A model generated the notes under the pieces. That model saw only the letters and a list, made by a program, of their open reading frames with translations, was not told the origin of the DNA and ran no database searches. DNA of 64,000 nucleotides, taken from the NCBI RefSeq assembly GCF_000720425.1, contig NZ_JOAJ01000001.1:1240001-1304000 (forward strand), written 5' to 3'. The translations under genes were made by a program, and so were the position numbers. Below are positions 48,904 through 57,999 of the stretch, piece by piece. How positions within the stretch are numbered: position 1 is the stretch's first letter; every line of letters starts with the position of its first letter. The DNA is from Nocardia rhamnosiphila NBRC 108938 (lineage in GTDB: Bacteria > Actinomycetota > Actinomycetes > Mycobacteriales > Mycobacteriaceae).

Positions 48904-49658
48904 ACCGACGCCTCCTGGACTGTCCGTTTCTCGATCCGTTTGTCCTGCGGCCCGGTGCGGACGATGCGCTGGACGAATACACCGGGCAGATGGATCTGCG
49001 AGGGATCCAGCTCGCCGGGTTCGACGAGTCGTTCCACCTGGGCGATGGTCACCTTCCCGGCCATCGCGGCGAGCGGATTGAAATTCATCGCGGTCTTGTC
49101 GAACACCAGGTTGCCCTCGGTATCGCCGACGACGGCGTGCACCAGCGCGAAATCGGCGAGGATCCCTTCTTCCAGGACGTAGCGCCTACCGTGGAATTCC
49201 CGCACCTCTTTGGGCGGGGACGCCACCGCCACCGAGCCGTCGGCCCGGTACCGCCAGGGCAGACCGCCCTCGCTGATCGGCGTGCCCACCCCGGCCGGGG
49301 TGTAGAAGGCGGGGATGCCCGCGCCGCCGGCCCGCAGGCGTTCGGCCAGCGTGCCCTGCGGGGTCAGCTCCACCTCGAGTTCGCCCGCGAGATACTGCCG
49401 GGCGAATTCCTTGTTCTCTCCCACATAGGACGCCGTCACCCGCGCGATCCGTTTGGCGGAGAGCAGGATTCCGAGGCCGTAGTCGTCGACCCCGCAGTTG
49501 TTCGAGTAGACCTCGAAACCGGTCGCAGGACCCGCGGCGATCGCGGCGATCAATGCGTCCGGGATACCGCAGAGCCCGAAACCGCCGACCGCCAGCGTCG
49601 CGCCGTCGGCGATATCGGCAACGGCCGCGGCGGCCGACGCCGCCACCTTCGCGCTCAT
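48900..49658 (-). CDS. scoA: 3-oxoacid CoA-transferase subunit A
   Basis: 252 residues. Blocks include [17 protein letters not shown] near the N-terminus, [43 protein letters not shown] and [20 protein letters not shown]. It pairs with subunit B. Start overlaps the fahA stop by 4 bases, so it is co-translated with the homogentisate genes. Confidence 0.95.
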   Translation of the reverse strand: MSAKVAASAAAAVADIADGATLAVGGFGLCGIPDALIAAIAAGPATGFEVYSNNCGVDDYGLGILLSAKRIARVTASYVGENKEFARQYLAGELEVELTPQGTLAERLRAGGAGIPAFYTPAGVGTPISEGGLPWRYRADGSVAVASPPKEVREFHGRRYVLEEGILADFALVHAVVGDTEGNLVFDKTAMNFNPLAAMAGKVTIAQVERLVEPGELDPSQIHLPGVFVQRIVRTGPQDKRIEKRTVQEASV

Positions 49659-50839
49659 CGGTGCGCCTGCGTGGCGGGCAGGATCCGGGCACGCACTTCA
49701 CCGAAACCGATCCGGGCGCTCCCGGGCCCGGGGGCGGTGGCCGCGATGGCGATCTCGTCGCCGTCCTCGAGGAAGGTCCTGGCCTCACCGTTGACCTCGA
49801 TCGGTTCGGCCCCGCCCCAGGTGAGCTCGATGAAGGCGCCGCGCTGATCTTTGTGGTCGCCGGAGACGGTGCCGGAGGCGAACAGGTCACCGGTACGTGC
49901 CGCGGCGCCGTTGATCGTGGTGTGGGCGAGCATCTGCGCGGGCGACCAGTACATCTGGGCGTAGGGCGGCCGGGAGACCAGTTGCCCGTTCCATTCGACG
50001 GTGAGGGCGATATCCAGCCCCCATTTCTCCGCACCGCGCAGGTAAGGCAGCGGCTCGGGGTCCTGGACCGGGGTGTCGATCCGCGCCGCTTCCAGGGCGG
50101 CCAGCGGCACCACCCAGGGCGAGATCGAGGTCGCGAAACTCTTCCCGAGGAACGGTCCGAGCGGCACGTACTCCCAGGCCTGGATATCGCGGGCGGACCA
50201 GTCGTTGACCACCACCGCGCCGAAGACGTGCTCGGCGAATTCGTCCGGCGTGATCACGGTGCCCGGCGCGGACGGCACCCCGACGACGAATCCCAGTTCG
50301 GCCTCGATATCCAGCCGCCGGGACGGGCCGAAGCTCGGGACCTGCTCGGCGGGCGATTTGCGCTGCCCGCAGGGGCGGACGATATCGGTGCCGGATACGA
50401 GCACCGTGCTCGACCGCCCGTGGTAGCCGACCGGGAGGTGTTTCCAGTTCGGCATCAACGGCGCCGAATCGGGCCGGAACAGTCTGCCCAGATTGGTGGC
50501 GTGCTGTTCGGAGGCATAGAAGTCCACGTAGTCGGCGACCTCGATGGGCAGATGCATCGTGACATCGGCGAGCGCGAGCACGGCGTCCGCGGGCACCTCG
50601 CCCCGGACCAGTTCGGTGATCCGGGTACGGGCGGCTGCCCACCGCTGGGGGCCGAGGGCCATGAAATCGTTGAGCGACGGACGCGCGAACACCTTGTCCC
50701 CCAGGGCGGCGACCAGATCGACGACCGTATCCGCGACCCGGACACCGACGCGCGGCGCGGTGCCGGGGGTGGAGAAGACGCCGTAGGGCAGATTGTCGAG
50801 CCCGAAGGGGGAATCGGCGGGGATATCGATGACGGTCAT
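49655..50839 (-). CDS. fahA: Fumarylacetoacetase
   Basis: 394 residues. It hydrolyses fumarylacetoacetate to fumarate and acetoacetate. Metal-site and catalytic blocks: DFYASEQHATNLGRLF, LPVGYHGRSSTVLVSG, DIEAELGFVVG and VVVNDWSARDIQAWEYVPLGP, followed by LGKSFATSISPWVVPL. The length fits the actinobacterial enzyme. It lies between the unknown gene and scoA, with 4-base overlaps on both sides. Confidence 0.96.
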   Translation of the reverse strand: MTVIDIPADSPFGLDNLPYGVFSTPGTAPRVGVRVADTVVDLVAALGDKVFARPSLNDFMALGPQRWAAARTRITELVRGEVPADAVLALADVTMHLPIEVADYVDFYASEQHATNLGRLFRPDSAPLMPNWKHLPVGYHGRSSTVLVSGTDIVRPCGQRKSPAEQVPSFGPSRRLDIEAELGFVVGVPSAPGTVITPDEFAEHVFGAVVVNDWSARDIQAWEYVPLGPFLGKSFATSISPWVVPLAALEAARIDTPVQDPEPLPYLRGAEKWGLDIALTVEWNGQLVSRPPYAQMYWSPAQMLAHTTINGAAARTGDLFASGTVSGDHKDQRGAFIELTWGGAEPIEVNGEARTFLEDGDEIAIAATAPGPGSARIGFGEVRARILPATQAHR

Positions 50840-51699
50840 GACGCTGATCTTTCGGAGACGGGCCGCAGGGCGGCCGGAAGCAGGTTCAGATCCACCAGTT
50901 CGGTGAGGGGGTCGTGGATACTGCAGGTTCCGAACGAGCGGAAGGCACCCCGCACAGCTTTCTCCTCGGCTTCCGACAGCGCGGCCAGCTCGGCGGCGAT
51001 CGCGGCGCCGTTCCGGTTCGCCAGCACTGCCTCGAGCGCACCGGTATCGGCACCGGCGAGAGCCAGGTGGGCCGCGAGCAGCAGGTTGAGAAAGCCGTGT
51101 TGTTCGAACCCGGTGGTGGGATCGGTATTGCGGACGGCGTGGTGCAGCCCGGCGGTCGCCTTGAACGGGACCCCGGCGGCGACGGCCGACCGTAGTGCCG
51201 CCGCGAGTTCCCGCTCGTCCGGATACGCCGCGGCAACGATGCCGCCGGTGCGGAACTTCGCCGCGTAGGGCGAGCCGGCCAGCCGCTCCAGGAAGTCCGG
51301 CCGCCGGTCGTCCCGCGGCACCTCGACGTACACCTCGAGACCCGCGATCCGGCCGCCGATCGGTTCGAGCGCCGCGAAGAATTCCGTCGCGGACAGCCGC
51401 GCCGGGGCAGCGATCTCCAGACCCGTCACCGTCAGCCCGTCGATCGCGGCCGCCTGCTCCAGCGCCGGAGCAACGGTCTCCGGCCCCTCCGGGGCGGTGA
51501 ACACCACGGGCAACGATCCGGGTGCTCGTGGCGCCAGTTCGGCGAGCCGCGGGATGGGGAAGATCAACGGTCCGACGAGCGCGGCGAAAACACTGGCCCG
51601 ATAGCGCGAGTGCGCGGCCAGCGCGGCGGGCAGCGACGCGTTCCCGGGTGGGAAGAGCGCCGCGTCGTCACACAGCCCACGCAGCAGAGCGGGGATCAC
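50836..51699 (-). CDS. Protein of unknown function between hmgA and fahA
   Basis: 287 residues, soluble, starting IPALLRGLCDDAALFPPGNA. It is rich in Ala and Leu with alternating strand/helix segments such as LEVYVEVPRDDR, AKFRTGGIVAAAYPDE and GVPFKATAGLHHAVR. This pattern suggests a TIM-barrel-like fold. The C-terminus has RSFGTCSIHDPLTELVDLNLLP. It overlaps hmgA (GTGA) and fahA (ATGA), so it is an integral part of the pathway operon. It sits where a maleylacetoacetate isomerase gene is expected, but it does not look like the glutathione-transferase-type or mycothiol-type isomerases I know. Function open. Confidence 0.78.
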   Translation of the reverse strand: MIPALLRGLCDDAALFPPGNASLPAALAAHSRYRASVFAALVGPLIFPIPRLAELAPRAPGSLPVVFTAPEGPETVAPALEQAAAIDGLTVTGLEIAAPARLSATEFFAALEPIGGRIAGLEVYVEVPRDDRRPDFLERLAGSPYAAKFRTGGIVAAAYPDERELAAALRSAVAAGVPFKATAGLHHAVRNTDPTTGFEQHGFLNLLLAAHLALAGADTGALEAVLANRNGAAIAAELAALSEAEEKAVRGAFRSFGTCSIHDPLTELVDLNLLPAALRPVSERSAS

Positions 51700-52892
51700 G
51701 CGCTCACCTCCCCCAGCCACGACCACGCGTACTCGGGGTCCTCGCACGCGAGCGCGCCCTCGCCCAGTTCCAACGGGGCGAAGGTGTCGACCATGACCGC
51801 GGTCTCCGCGACGGATTCGAGACCGAGCGAACGTTCCATACCGCCGGGCTGCGGCCCGTGCGCGTGCCCACCCGGATGCACCGACACCGACCCGAGTCCG
51901 ATACCAGAACCCTTGCGCGCCTCATAGTTCCCGCCGCAGTAGAACATGACCTCGTCGGAGTCGACATTGGAGTGGTAGTACGGCACCGGGACGGCCAGCG
52001 GATGGTAATCGACCTTGCGCGGGACGAAATTGCACACCACGAACCCGGTTCCCTCGAACGCCTGGTGCACCGGCGGCGGCTGATGGACACGGCCGGTGAT
52101 CGGCTCGAAGTCGTCGATATTGAACGTGTACGGATACAGGCACCCGTCCCAGCCGACCACATCGAACGGGTGCCGCGGGTACACCATGCGGGTGCCGACG
52201 ATGCCACGGGAGGTGCGGTGTTTGACCAGTACCTCGACCTCGACGCCCTCGGCGAGCAGGACGTCGCGGGGGCCGTGCAGGTCGCGCTCGCAATAGGGTG
52301 CGTTCTCCAGCAGCTGCCCGAACCGCGAAAGGTACCGCTTGGGCGGCACGATATGGCTGCTCGACTCGATCGCGTAGGCGCGCAGCGGTTCGTCGCCCTG
52401 CGGAATCCAGCGGTGGGTGGTGGAGGTCGGGATCACGACATAATCGCCCGGCCGCGCCGCCAGGGCGCCGAACACTGTTTCCACCCGCGCCGCACCGGAT
52501 TCGACATAGACGATCTCGTCACCGAGGGCGTTGCGGTACAGCGGCGACTCCTTCGCCGCGACCACATAGGAGATCCGCACATCGGCATTGCCGAGCAGCA
52601 GCCGGCGGCCGGTGACCACATCGGTATCCGCCCAGGTTCCGGCCGGGAACAGCGTGGGCAATTTCAGGTGCCGAGGTTTCAGGGGATGGTTGGGCGTGGT
52701 GGTCTGGTCGGGGACCTCCCACACCTCGGCGCCGGAGATCGCCGACGGGATCCCGCGGTGATAGAGCAGCGACGAATCCGAGGAGAAACCCTCCTCCCCC
52801 ATCAACTCCTCGTAGTAGAGCCGGCCGCTGTCGTCGCGGTGCTGGGTGTGGCGTTTCGGCGGAACGTTGCCGAGTTGGCGGTAGTACGCCAT
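51696..52892 (-). CDS. hmgA: Homogentisate 1,2-dioxygenase
   Basis: 398 residues. It opens the homogentisate ring to maleylacetoacetate. The iron ligands fall in YYHSNVDSDEVMFYCGG (His and Glu) and SVHPGGHAHGPQPG (His). Other family blocks are GDYVVIPTSTTHRW and VVGWDGCLYPYTFNIDDFEP. ATG 52892 is preceded by GAGGAGG; the frame continues upstream only as non-coding shadow. It is the first gene of the operon, so the promoter should lie in the 95 bases before it. Confidence 0.95.
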   Translation of the reverse strand: MAYYRQLGNVPPKRHTQHRDDSGRLYYEELMGEEGFSSDSSLLYHRGIPSAISGAEVWEVPDQTTTPNHPLKPRHLKLPTLFPAGTWADTDVVTGRRLLLGNADVRISYVVAAKESPLYRNALGDEIVYVESGAARVETVFGALAARPGDYVVIPTSTTHRWIPQGDEPLRAYAIESSSHIVPPKRYLSRFGQLLENAPYCERDLHGPRDVLLAEGVEVEVLVKHRTSRGIVGTRMVYPRHPFDVVGWDGCLYPYTFNIDDFEPITGRVHQPPPVHQAFEGTGFVVCNFVPRKVDYHPLAVPVPYYHSNVDSDEVMFYCGGNYEARKGSGIGLGSVSVHPGGHAHGPQPGGMERSLGLESVAETAVMVDTFAPLELGEGALACEDPEYAWSWLGEVSA

Positions 52893-52987
52893 GACCTGCC
52901 TCCTCGTGGAAACGGATGTGGATCGGGGAACGGTGGGCGCACGGTGCCGCCGCGAGTGACCTCGGCCGGCCCGCGGCGGCGACGCGC

Positions 52988-54322
52988 TCAGTCCACCCGC
53001 AGTTCGATGCCCTTGGTCTCCTCGACGAAGAAGACCGTGCCCAGCGTGAGCAGCGCGCAGAACACGAAGTAGCCCGCGGGCGCCAGCGAATTGCCGGTCA
53101 CGTCGATGAGCCAGGTCGCGATGAACGGCGCGGTCCCGCCGAGCAGCATATTGGTGATGTTGTTGCCCAGCGCCAGACCGCTGTAGCGGACCGAGGCCTT
53201 CAGCATCTCCACGTAGGTCACATACGAGGCACCGTTGACGACCGAGACACAGATGAACAGCACCGACTGGCCGACCACCGCCTGCCAGGCGCCCGCCCCG
53301 GCCATCAGCACGAACATCGGAACGCCGAGCAGGGCCGCGGCGACGCTGCCCCACAGCAGTACCGGTTTGCGCCCATAGGTGTCGGCGAGGTAGCCCGCGA
53401 TCGGCAGCGTGATCACACCCAGCACCAGTGCCAGCGAGGTGGACAGGAATGCCAGCGTCGAGGAATGACCGCCCGCGGTCTGCAGGTAGGTCGCCGCGTA
53501 CACCGAGGCGATGTAGTAACCACCGGTGATGAGCGCACCCAGGAAGACAATCTTGACCACGGCGCCGCCGGAGGTGCGCAGCAGTTCCATCACCGGCAGT
53601 TTCTTCGTCTCACCCTTTTCGGCGAGTTCCTCGAACTGCGGGGTGTCCTCCATATGGTTGCGGATCCAGATACCGACGACACCGATGACCACGCTGAGCA
53701 GGAAAGGAATACGCCACGCCCACGCCAGAATTGTCTCCTCGGAGAAGATCGAGGTGAGGGCGAGCGCGACCAGCGAGGCGACGAGGGACCCGAGATAGGT
53801 GCCCGAGTTGACCATCGAGGTCTGGGTCGCGCGCCAGCGCCGCGGCGCCGATTCGGAGACGAAGGCATTGGCACCGCCGAGTTCGCCGCCGGCGGCGAAA
53901 CCCTGCAGGCACCGGGCCAGCACCAGGGCCGCGGTGGCCCAGACGCCCAGCGTGACGTAGGTCGGCATCAACCCCATCAGCACCGTGGCGACCACCATCA
54001 GCAGGATGGTCCACGACAGCGCGCTCTTGCGGCCGTACCGGTCACCGATATGGCCGAAGAAGATCCCGCCGGGCACCCGCAGGAAGAACGCCACCGCGAA
54101 CGCCGCGAAGGTGCCCAGCAGCGCCGCCGTTTCGTTCTCCGAGACGAAGAACAGGGTGGCGACCACGGTCGCCATGTACCCGTAGATACCGAAGTCGTAG
54201 TACTCGACAACGGTACCGACGATGGCCGCGCGGACCACCTTCACCGACGACTGGCCCGCGGAGCCACCGGCGGCCGAATCGGAGCGGTGCGCTTCTTTGG
54301 GCATCAGCTCGTGTCCCAACAT
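52988..54322 (-). CDS. MHS-family (major facilitator) metabolite:H+ symporter
   Basis: 444 residues, 12 predicted helices. The N-terminal region has VVEYYDFGIYGYMATVVATLFF and FLRVPGGIFFGHIGDRYGRK, the strong signatures of the metabolite:H+ symporter branch (ShiA, KgtP, proline/betaine carriers), plus RCLQGFAAGGELGGANAFV. It imports a small organic acid or betaine-like solute. It lies 1 base after the flavoprotein gene, so it belongs to the IclR-linked operon and probably takes up its substrate. ATG 54322 is preceded by AAGG; ATG 54304 is possible. Confidence 0.9.
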   Translation of the reverse strand: MLGHELMPKEAHRSDSAAGGSAGQSSVKVVRAAIVGTVVEYYDFGIYGYMATVVATLFFVSENETAALLGTFAAFAVAFFLRVPGGIFFGHIGDRYGRKSALSWTILLMVVATVLMGLMPTYVTLGVWATAALVLARCLQGFAAGGELGGANAFVSESAPRRWRATQTSMVNSGTYLGSLVASLVALALTSIFSEETILAWAWRIPFLLSVVIGVVGIWIRNHMEDTPQFEELAEKGETKKLPVMELLRTSGGAVVKIVFLGALITGGYYIASVYAATYLQTAGGHSSTLAFLSTSLALVLGVITLPIAGYLADTYGRKPVLLWGSVAAALLGVPMFVLMAGAGAWQAVVGQSVLFICVSVVNGASYVTYVEMLKASVRYSGLALGNNITNMLLGGTAPFIATWLIDVTGNSLAPAGYFVFCALLTLGTVFFVEETKGIELRVD

Positions 54323-54323
54323 G

Positions 54324-55763
54324 TCAGTTACCTTGTGCTTTCGTGCGAGAGTGCGACTCGGCCGCGGCCGCGCGACCGGCGATGCGCCCCATAGTCAATG
54401 CGTTGGCGACGGCGTTGCCGCCGCCCACATAGCGGAGTCCGAGGACCCCGCCTCCGGCCTCGCCCGCCGCGAAGAGTCCCGGAACGGGACGTCCGGTGGC
54501 GTCGAGGACGGCAGTATCGGAATTGATCTCGAGACCCGTATGGGTGCAGACGAGTTCGGCGGGCAGGATCTCGGCCGCGTAGAACGGTCCCTCGGTGATC
54601 GGTTCGAGCCGGGTATCGCTGTGCTTGGCGGCCAGCGAGACGTGGCGACGGAAATCATCGTCGGCGCCGGCCGGCAACTGGGCGTTCCACCGGTCGACAC
54701 CGGCTTTCAACGTCGCGGCCGGAACCTCGATGGCCGCGGCGAGTTCGTCCCAGGTATCGGCCCGGGCGGTGCGCCCGGCCGCGGCCTCCTCGGCGACCCG
54801 CTCGGGGGTCCAATCGGTGTAACCGGCCGGGAGCCCCACCCGTGCCTTCTCGTCGAAGATCATCCAGGCGGAGCCGCCCTGCTGGTCGAGGATCCCGGTG
54901 GATACCGCGTAGGGCGCGTCCTCGTCCATGAATCGCCGGCCGTCCCGGTTGACGTACAGCCGCGACGGCGGCGGGAAACCCGATTGCCAGTGGTGGTGTC
55001 GCTGGAAGTACACGGTCGGCATGAGCAGACCCCACTCGTGCCCGGCCAGGGCGGCCTCGACCTGGGCGCCGAAGCGAAGATGGTCGCCCCGGCTGCCCGG
55101 TGCCGCGACGACGAACAATGCCTCGCCTGCCGCACGAGCCGCCGGGAAGTAACGGTCCACGAAGCCGGGGTCCTGGGCGAATCCGCCGGTGGCCACGACC
55201 ACGGCTCCGCCGCGCACCTCGATACCGTCGGCCACCACCCCGGTGACCCGGCCGTCGGTGACCAGGAGTTCTTCCACCCGGGTGTTGAGCACCACCTCGA
55301 CACCGTGCCCACGACGTGCCCGGTCCAGGACCTGGACCAGGCCGTAGCCCTGATCCTTGGGGACATGCGCCCGCCAGACATCCTCGACGCCCGCCCGGGC
55401 CAGACCTGGCTGGTGGGCGTTACCGGATTCCACGGCGGGAATCTCGACTCCTAGGCCGATGAGCCATTCGAGCGTCGGCGCGGCCTGCTCGCAGAAGGTG
55501 TGGATCAGGCCCGGGCGCAGCACCCACTGGTTGAGATCCATGTAGTGCTGGAAGAACTTCTCCGCCGAGTCCTCGATCCCCAGCGCACGCTGCACACTGG
55601 TGCCGGCCGCGGTGAACAGGCCCGCGGACAGCTGGGTGGAACCACCCAGTTCCCGTTCCGATTCGAACAGCAGCACCGAGGCGCCGTCCTCGGCGGCCGA
55701 GACCGCCGCGGCCAGCCCGGCCCCGCCGCCACCGATCACGATGACATCGAATGCGTCGTCCAC
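54324..55763 (-). CDS. FAD-dependent oxidoreductase of the KSTD/fumarate-reductase family
   Basis: 479 residues. The N-terminal FAD site is DVIVIGGGGAGLAAAVSAAE with the distal VLLFESERELGGSTQLSAG. The C-terminal flavin block is GLFAAGEAGGGVLGLRYVGG, then NAVANALTMGRIAGR. This is the family of 3-ketosteroid dehydrogenases and flavocytochrome-c reductases, which add or remove a C-C double bond next to a keto group. GTG 55763 overlaps the stop of the short-chain dehydrogenase by one base (TAGTG), with AGGGGAG 6 bases upstream. The actual substrate is not visible. Confidence 0.88.
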   Translation of the reverse strand: MDDAFDVIVIGGGGAGLAAAVSAAEDGASVLLFESERELGGSTQLSAGLFTAAGTSVQRALGIEDSAEKFFQHYMDLNQWVLRPGLIHTFCEQAAPTLEWLIGLGVEIPAVESGNAHQPGLARAGVEDVWRAHVPKDQGYGLVQVLDRARRGHGVEVVLNTRVEELLVTDGRVTGVVADGIEVRGGAVVVATGGFAQDPGFVDRYFPAARAAGEALFVVAAPGSRGDHLRFGAQVEAALAGHEWGLLMPTVYFQRHHHWQSGFPPPSRLYVNRDGRRFMDEDAPYAVSTGILDQQGGSAWMIFDEKARVGLPAGYTDWTPERVAEEAAAGRTARADTWDELAAAIEVPAATLKAGVDRWNAQLPAGADDDFRRHVSLAAKHSDTRLEPITEGPFYAAEILPAELVCTHTGLEINSDTAVLDATGRPVPGLFAAGEAGGGVLGLRYVGGGNAVANALTMGRIAGRAAAAESHSRTKAQGN

Positions 55764-56545
55764 TACAGGCTCCCCTCGGTCTCCGCGACGATGCGGTGGT
55801 ACAGACCGTTGGAAACCAGGCCGCCGTCGACGGTGACCTCGCTGCCGGTCATATAGCTGGACCGGTCCGACAGCAGGTGCAGGACGGCGTCGGTGATCTC
55901 CTGCGGCGCACCCATCCGGCCCATCGGGATGGACCGCAGCGACGACTCCACGAACGCGCCCGAGCCGCTCACCAGCGCCGTACCCACCAGACCGGGATGG
56001 ACGGAATTGACCCGGATATTCCATTTCGCCAGGCCACCGGCCGCCGATTTCGACAACCCGGTCAGCCCCCATTTGCTGGCGGAATAAGCCGGCGAGAAGT
56101 AGCCGATCTGCCCGGAGACGGAGGAGATGTTGACGATGGAACCGCCGCCGGAATCCCGCATGAGCGGTGCCACGGCCTGCATTCCGTAGAACGGGCCGAA
56201 CAGGTTGATCCGTAGGGTCCGGTCCCAGATCTCGTCCGGGGTGTCCATGAACTCGAGCCGCCGCGAGATACCCGCGTTGTTCACCAGCCCGCCGAGTCCG
56301 CCGCGCCGGGAACCGATCTCGTCCACCACCCGGGTCCAGTCCTCCCGGTCCGCGACATCGAGGCGGTGGGTGCTGGCGGACCCGCCGGCGGCGACGATCT
56401 CCGCCGCCAGCTCTTCGGTGTCGGCGACGTCGGCCAGGCATACATGGCTGCCGAGCGCGCCCAGCGCCCGGGCATGGGCGGCGCCCATGCCCGCGGCGGC
56501 GCCGGTGACCAGGACCACGCCGGGATAGGTCGGCCGGTCAGACAT
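55763..56545 (-). CDS. Short-chain dehydrogenase/reductase 1
   Basis: 260 residues. Rossmann motif [13 protein letters not shown] at 12-24, NNAGIS near 90, catalytic Ser in NISSVSG and YSASK (Tyr-Lys). The usual DGG near the C-terminus ([11 protein letters not shown]) is present. ATG 56545 overlaps the end of the next SDR by 8 bases; the longer frame start would add a poorly supported leader. Probably oxidises a secondary alcohol or reduces a ketone in this pathway. Confidence 0.9.
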   Translation of the reverse strand: MSDRPTYPGVVLVTGAAAGMGAAHARALGALGSHVCLADVADTEELAAEIVAAGGSASTHRLDVADREDWTRVVDEIGSRRGGLGGLVNNAGISRRLEFMDTPDEIWDRTLRINLFGPFYGMQAVAPLMRDSGGGSIVNISSVSGQIGYFSPAYSASKWGLTGLSKSAAGGLAKWNIRVNSVHPGLVGTALVSGSGAFVESSLRSIPMGRMGAPQEITDAVLHLLSDRSSYMTGSEVTVDGGLVSNGLYHRIVAETEGSL

Positions 56546-57374
56546 GGCGGGACCCACCGTCGACGGCGATGCTGTGCCCGGTGACGTAACGGGCACTGTC
56601 GGACAGCAGGAACAGCAGTGGGCCGAACACTTCCTCGGGAGAGCCGAGCCGGTGCAGCGGGACGACCTCGAGCGCGTGCGCGAGGGCCGCGGGATCGTCC
56701 TGCACCCAGCGGGTCATCGCGGTGTCGATATAGCCGGGTGCGATGGAGTTGACGCGGATTCCTTTGTCACCGAGTTCGACGGCGAGCGATTCGGTCATAT
56801 GCGCCACCGCGGCTTTCGACGTGCAGTAGGCGCCGCGCCCCTTGCGCACTCGTAGCGCCGAGACCGAGGACATGTTCACGATGGCGCCGCCGGGCGCCAT
56901 GTGCCGGGCCGCGGCCTGGGCGCCGTAGAGCACGCCTTCGACGTTCACCTTCAGGGTCGCGCCGATCTGCTCGGACGAGATGTCCTCGGCGAGCGCGAAC
57001 GGGAAGATACCGGCGTTGTTGATCCAGAAATCGATTCGCCCAAATTCCGCGACGGCACGCTCGGCGAGTCTCTCGTGATCGGCGGGGACGGTCACATCCG
57101 CGCGCATCCCGACCACGCGTCCCGGTTCGGCGGCGAGCGAATGCGCGGCGAGCTCGGACCCGATCCCCCGCGCGGTCGCGACGACCTGATCTTCGTTGAT
57201 ATCGGCGGCGACCACCGACACCCCTCGGGTGGCCAGGCCTGCCGCGAATACCGCGCCCATCCCCTGGGCCGCCCCGGTGACCACGGCGACCTTGCCGGCC
57301 ATCTCCGGGTAGTGCGCGGTCATCGGTGCCGCGTCCGTGCGCCCGGGGTTGAGCTGCTCGGTGGTGGTGCTCAT
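56538..57374 (-). CDS. Short-chain dehydrogenase/reductase 2
   Basis: 278 residues. Rossmann motif [16 protein letters not shown] near 33-48, [14 protein letters not shown] with catalytic Ser and YCTSK (Tyr-Lys), and DGGSRHV at the C-terminus. The start is preceded by GGAGGA. It differs clearly from SDR 1, so two separate redox steps are likely. It lies 50 bases after the SnoaL-like gene. Confidence 0.9.
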   Translation of the reverse strand: MSTTTEQLNPGRTDAAPMTAHYPEMAGKVAVVTGAAQGMGAVFAAGLATRGVSVVAADINEDQVVATARGIGSELAAHSLAAEPGRVVGMRADVTVPADHERLAERAVAEFGRIDFWINNAGIFPFALAEDISSEQIGATLKVNVEGVLYGAQAAARHMAPGGAIVNMSSVSALRVRKGRGAYCTSKAAVAHMTESLAVELGDKGIRVNSIAPGYIDTAMTRWVQDDPAALAHALEVVPLHRLGSPEEVFGPLLFLLSDSARYVTGHSIAVDGGSRHV

Positions 57375-57424
57375 CTGTTGTCCTCCGAAATCGTGTGGAA
57401 ATCCGTGCGGGGTCGCGCCGCGGC

Positions 57425-57871
57425 CTACCGCGGTGGCGCGTCGTCGCGGCAGACGCGCCGGTGGGCGACCGACCAGCGGTCGCCGGTGAGTTCGAGGCGG
57501 TCCTCCAGCGTGGTCATCCGCACCAGGCGCGCGGCCCCGCCGCGCGGGGTGGCCACGATCTGCAGGTAGGCGCCGACCTCGACGGTCGAGGAGTCCAGTC
57601 GCCGGATCGCGATATTCGTGACGACGTGCCGATGTACCTCGTCCGCCGCCCGGGCCGCTGCGTGGAACGCGCGCGCGAACTCGGTGAGCGCCGCGGTCCC
57701 CGTGACCGGCTCGGGATAGCTCGGTGAGTGGAACTCACCGGCCGGTGTGAAGGTGGCCGCCCAGTCGGCGGCCCGGCCGTTGTCGATGTGGTGGCTCTGG
57801 AAGCCGTACAGCTGGTGGACCGCGGCGACCGTCGCCGGATCGGGCAGGTCGCCGATCGAAACCGTGGTCAT
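57425..57871 (-). CDS. SnoaL/NTF2-fold protein
   Basis: 148 residues with the NTF2-like fold pattern: LYGFQSHHIDNGRAADWAATFT, then GEFHSPSYPEPVTGTAAL and a C-terminal sheet (EVGAYLQIVATPRGG, RWSVAHRRV). Members include polyketide cyclases, ketosteroid isomerases and dehydratases such as BaiE. As the first gene of the operon it may catalyse an isomerisation or dehydration of the substrate. ATG 57871 is preceded by GAGGAG. Confidence 0.85.
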   Translation of the reverse strand: MTTVSIGDLPDPATVAAVHQLYGFQSHHIDNGRAADWAATFTPAGEFHSPSYPEPVTGTAALTEFARAFHAAARAADEVHRHVVTNIAIRRLDSSTVEVGAYLQIVATPRGGAARLVRMTTLEDRLELTGDRWSVAHRRVCRDDAPPR

Positions 57872-57924
57872 CGAATTCTCCTCGACGTGATCGCAGAGCC
57901 TCCGCTTGCCCCCACCGGCTCGGT

Positions 57925-57953
57925 GTGCGATAATCGCACGCACTGTGCGATAT
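57925..57953. promoter_or_regulatory. IclR operator candidate: palindrome plus extra half-site
   Basis: GTGCGATAATCGCAC (57925-57939) is a perfect palindrome with 7-base arms around one central base. GTGCGATAT (57945-57953) repeats one arm 20 bases on. The set lies in the 128-base gap between the SnoaL-like operon and the divergent IclR gene. IclR-family proteins bind such 15-base palindromes as tetramers. Confidence 0.72.
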
Positions 57954-57999
57954 GAGTGAAGGCTAGGTGTCGCCACTCACAAAAGTCAAGAAGGACGTG

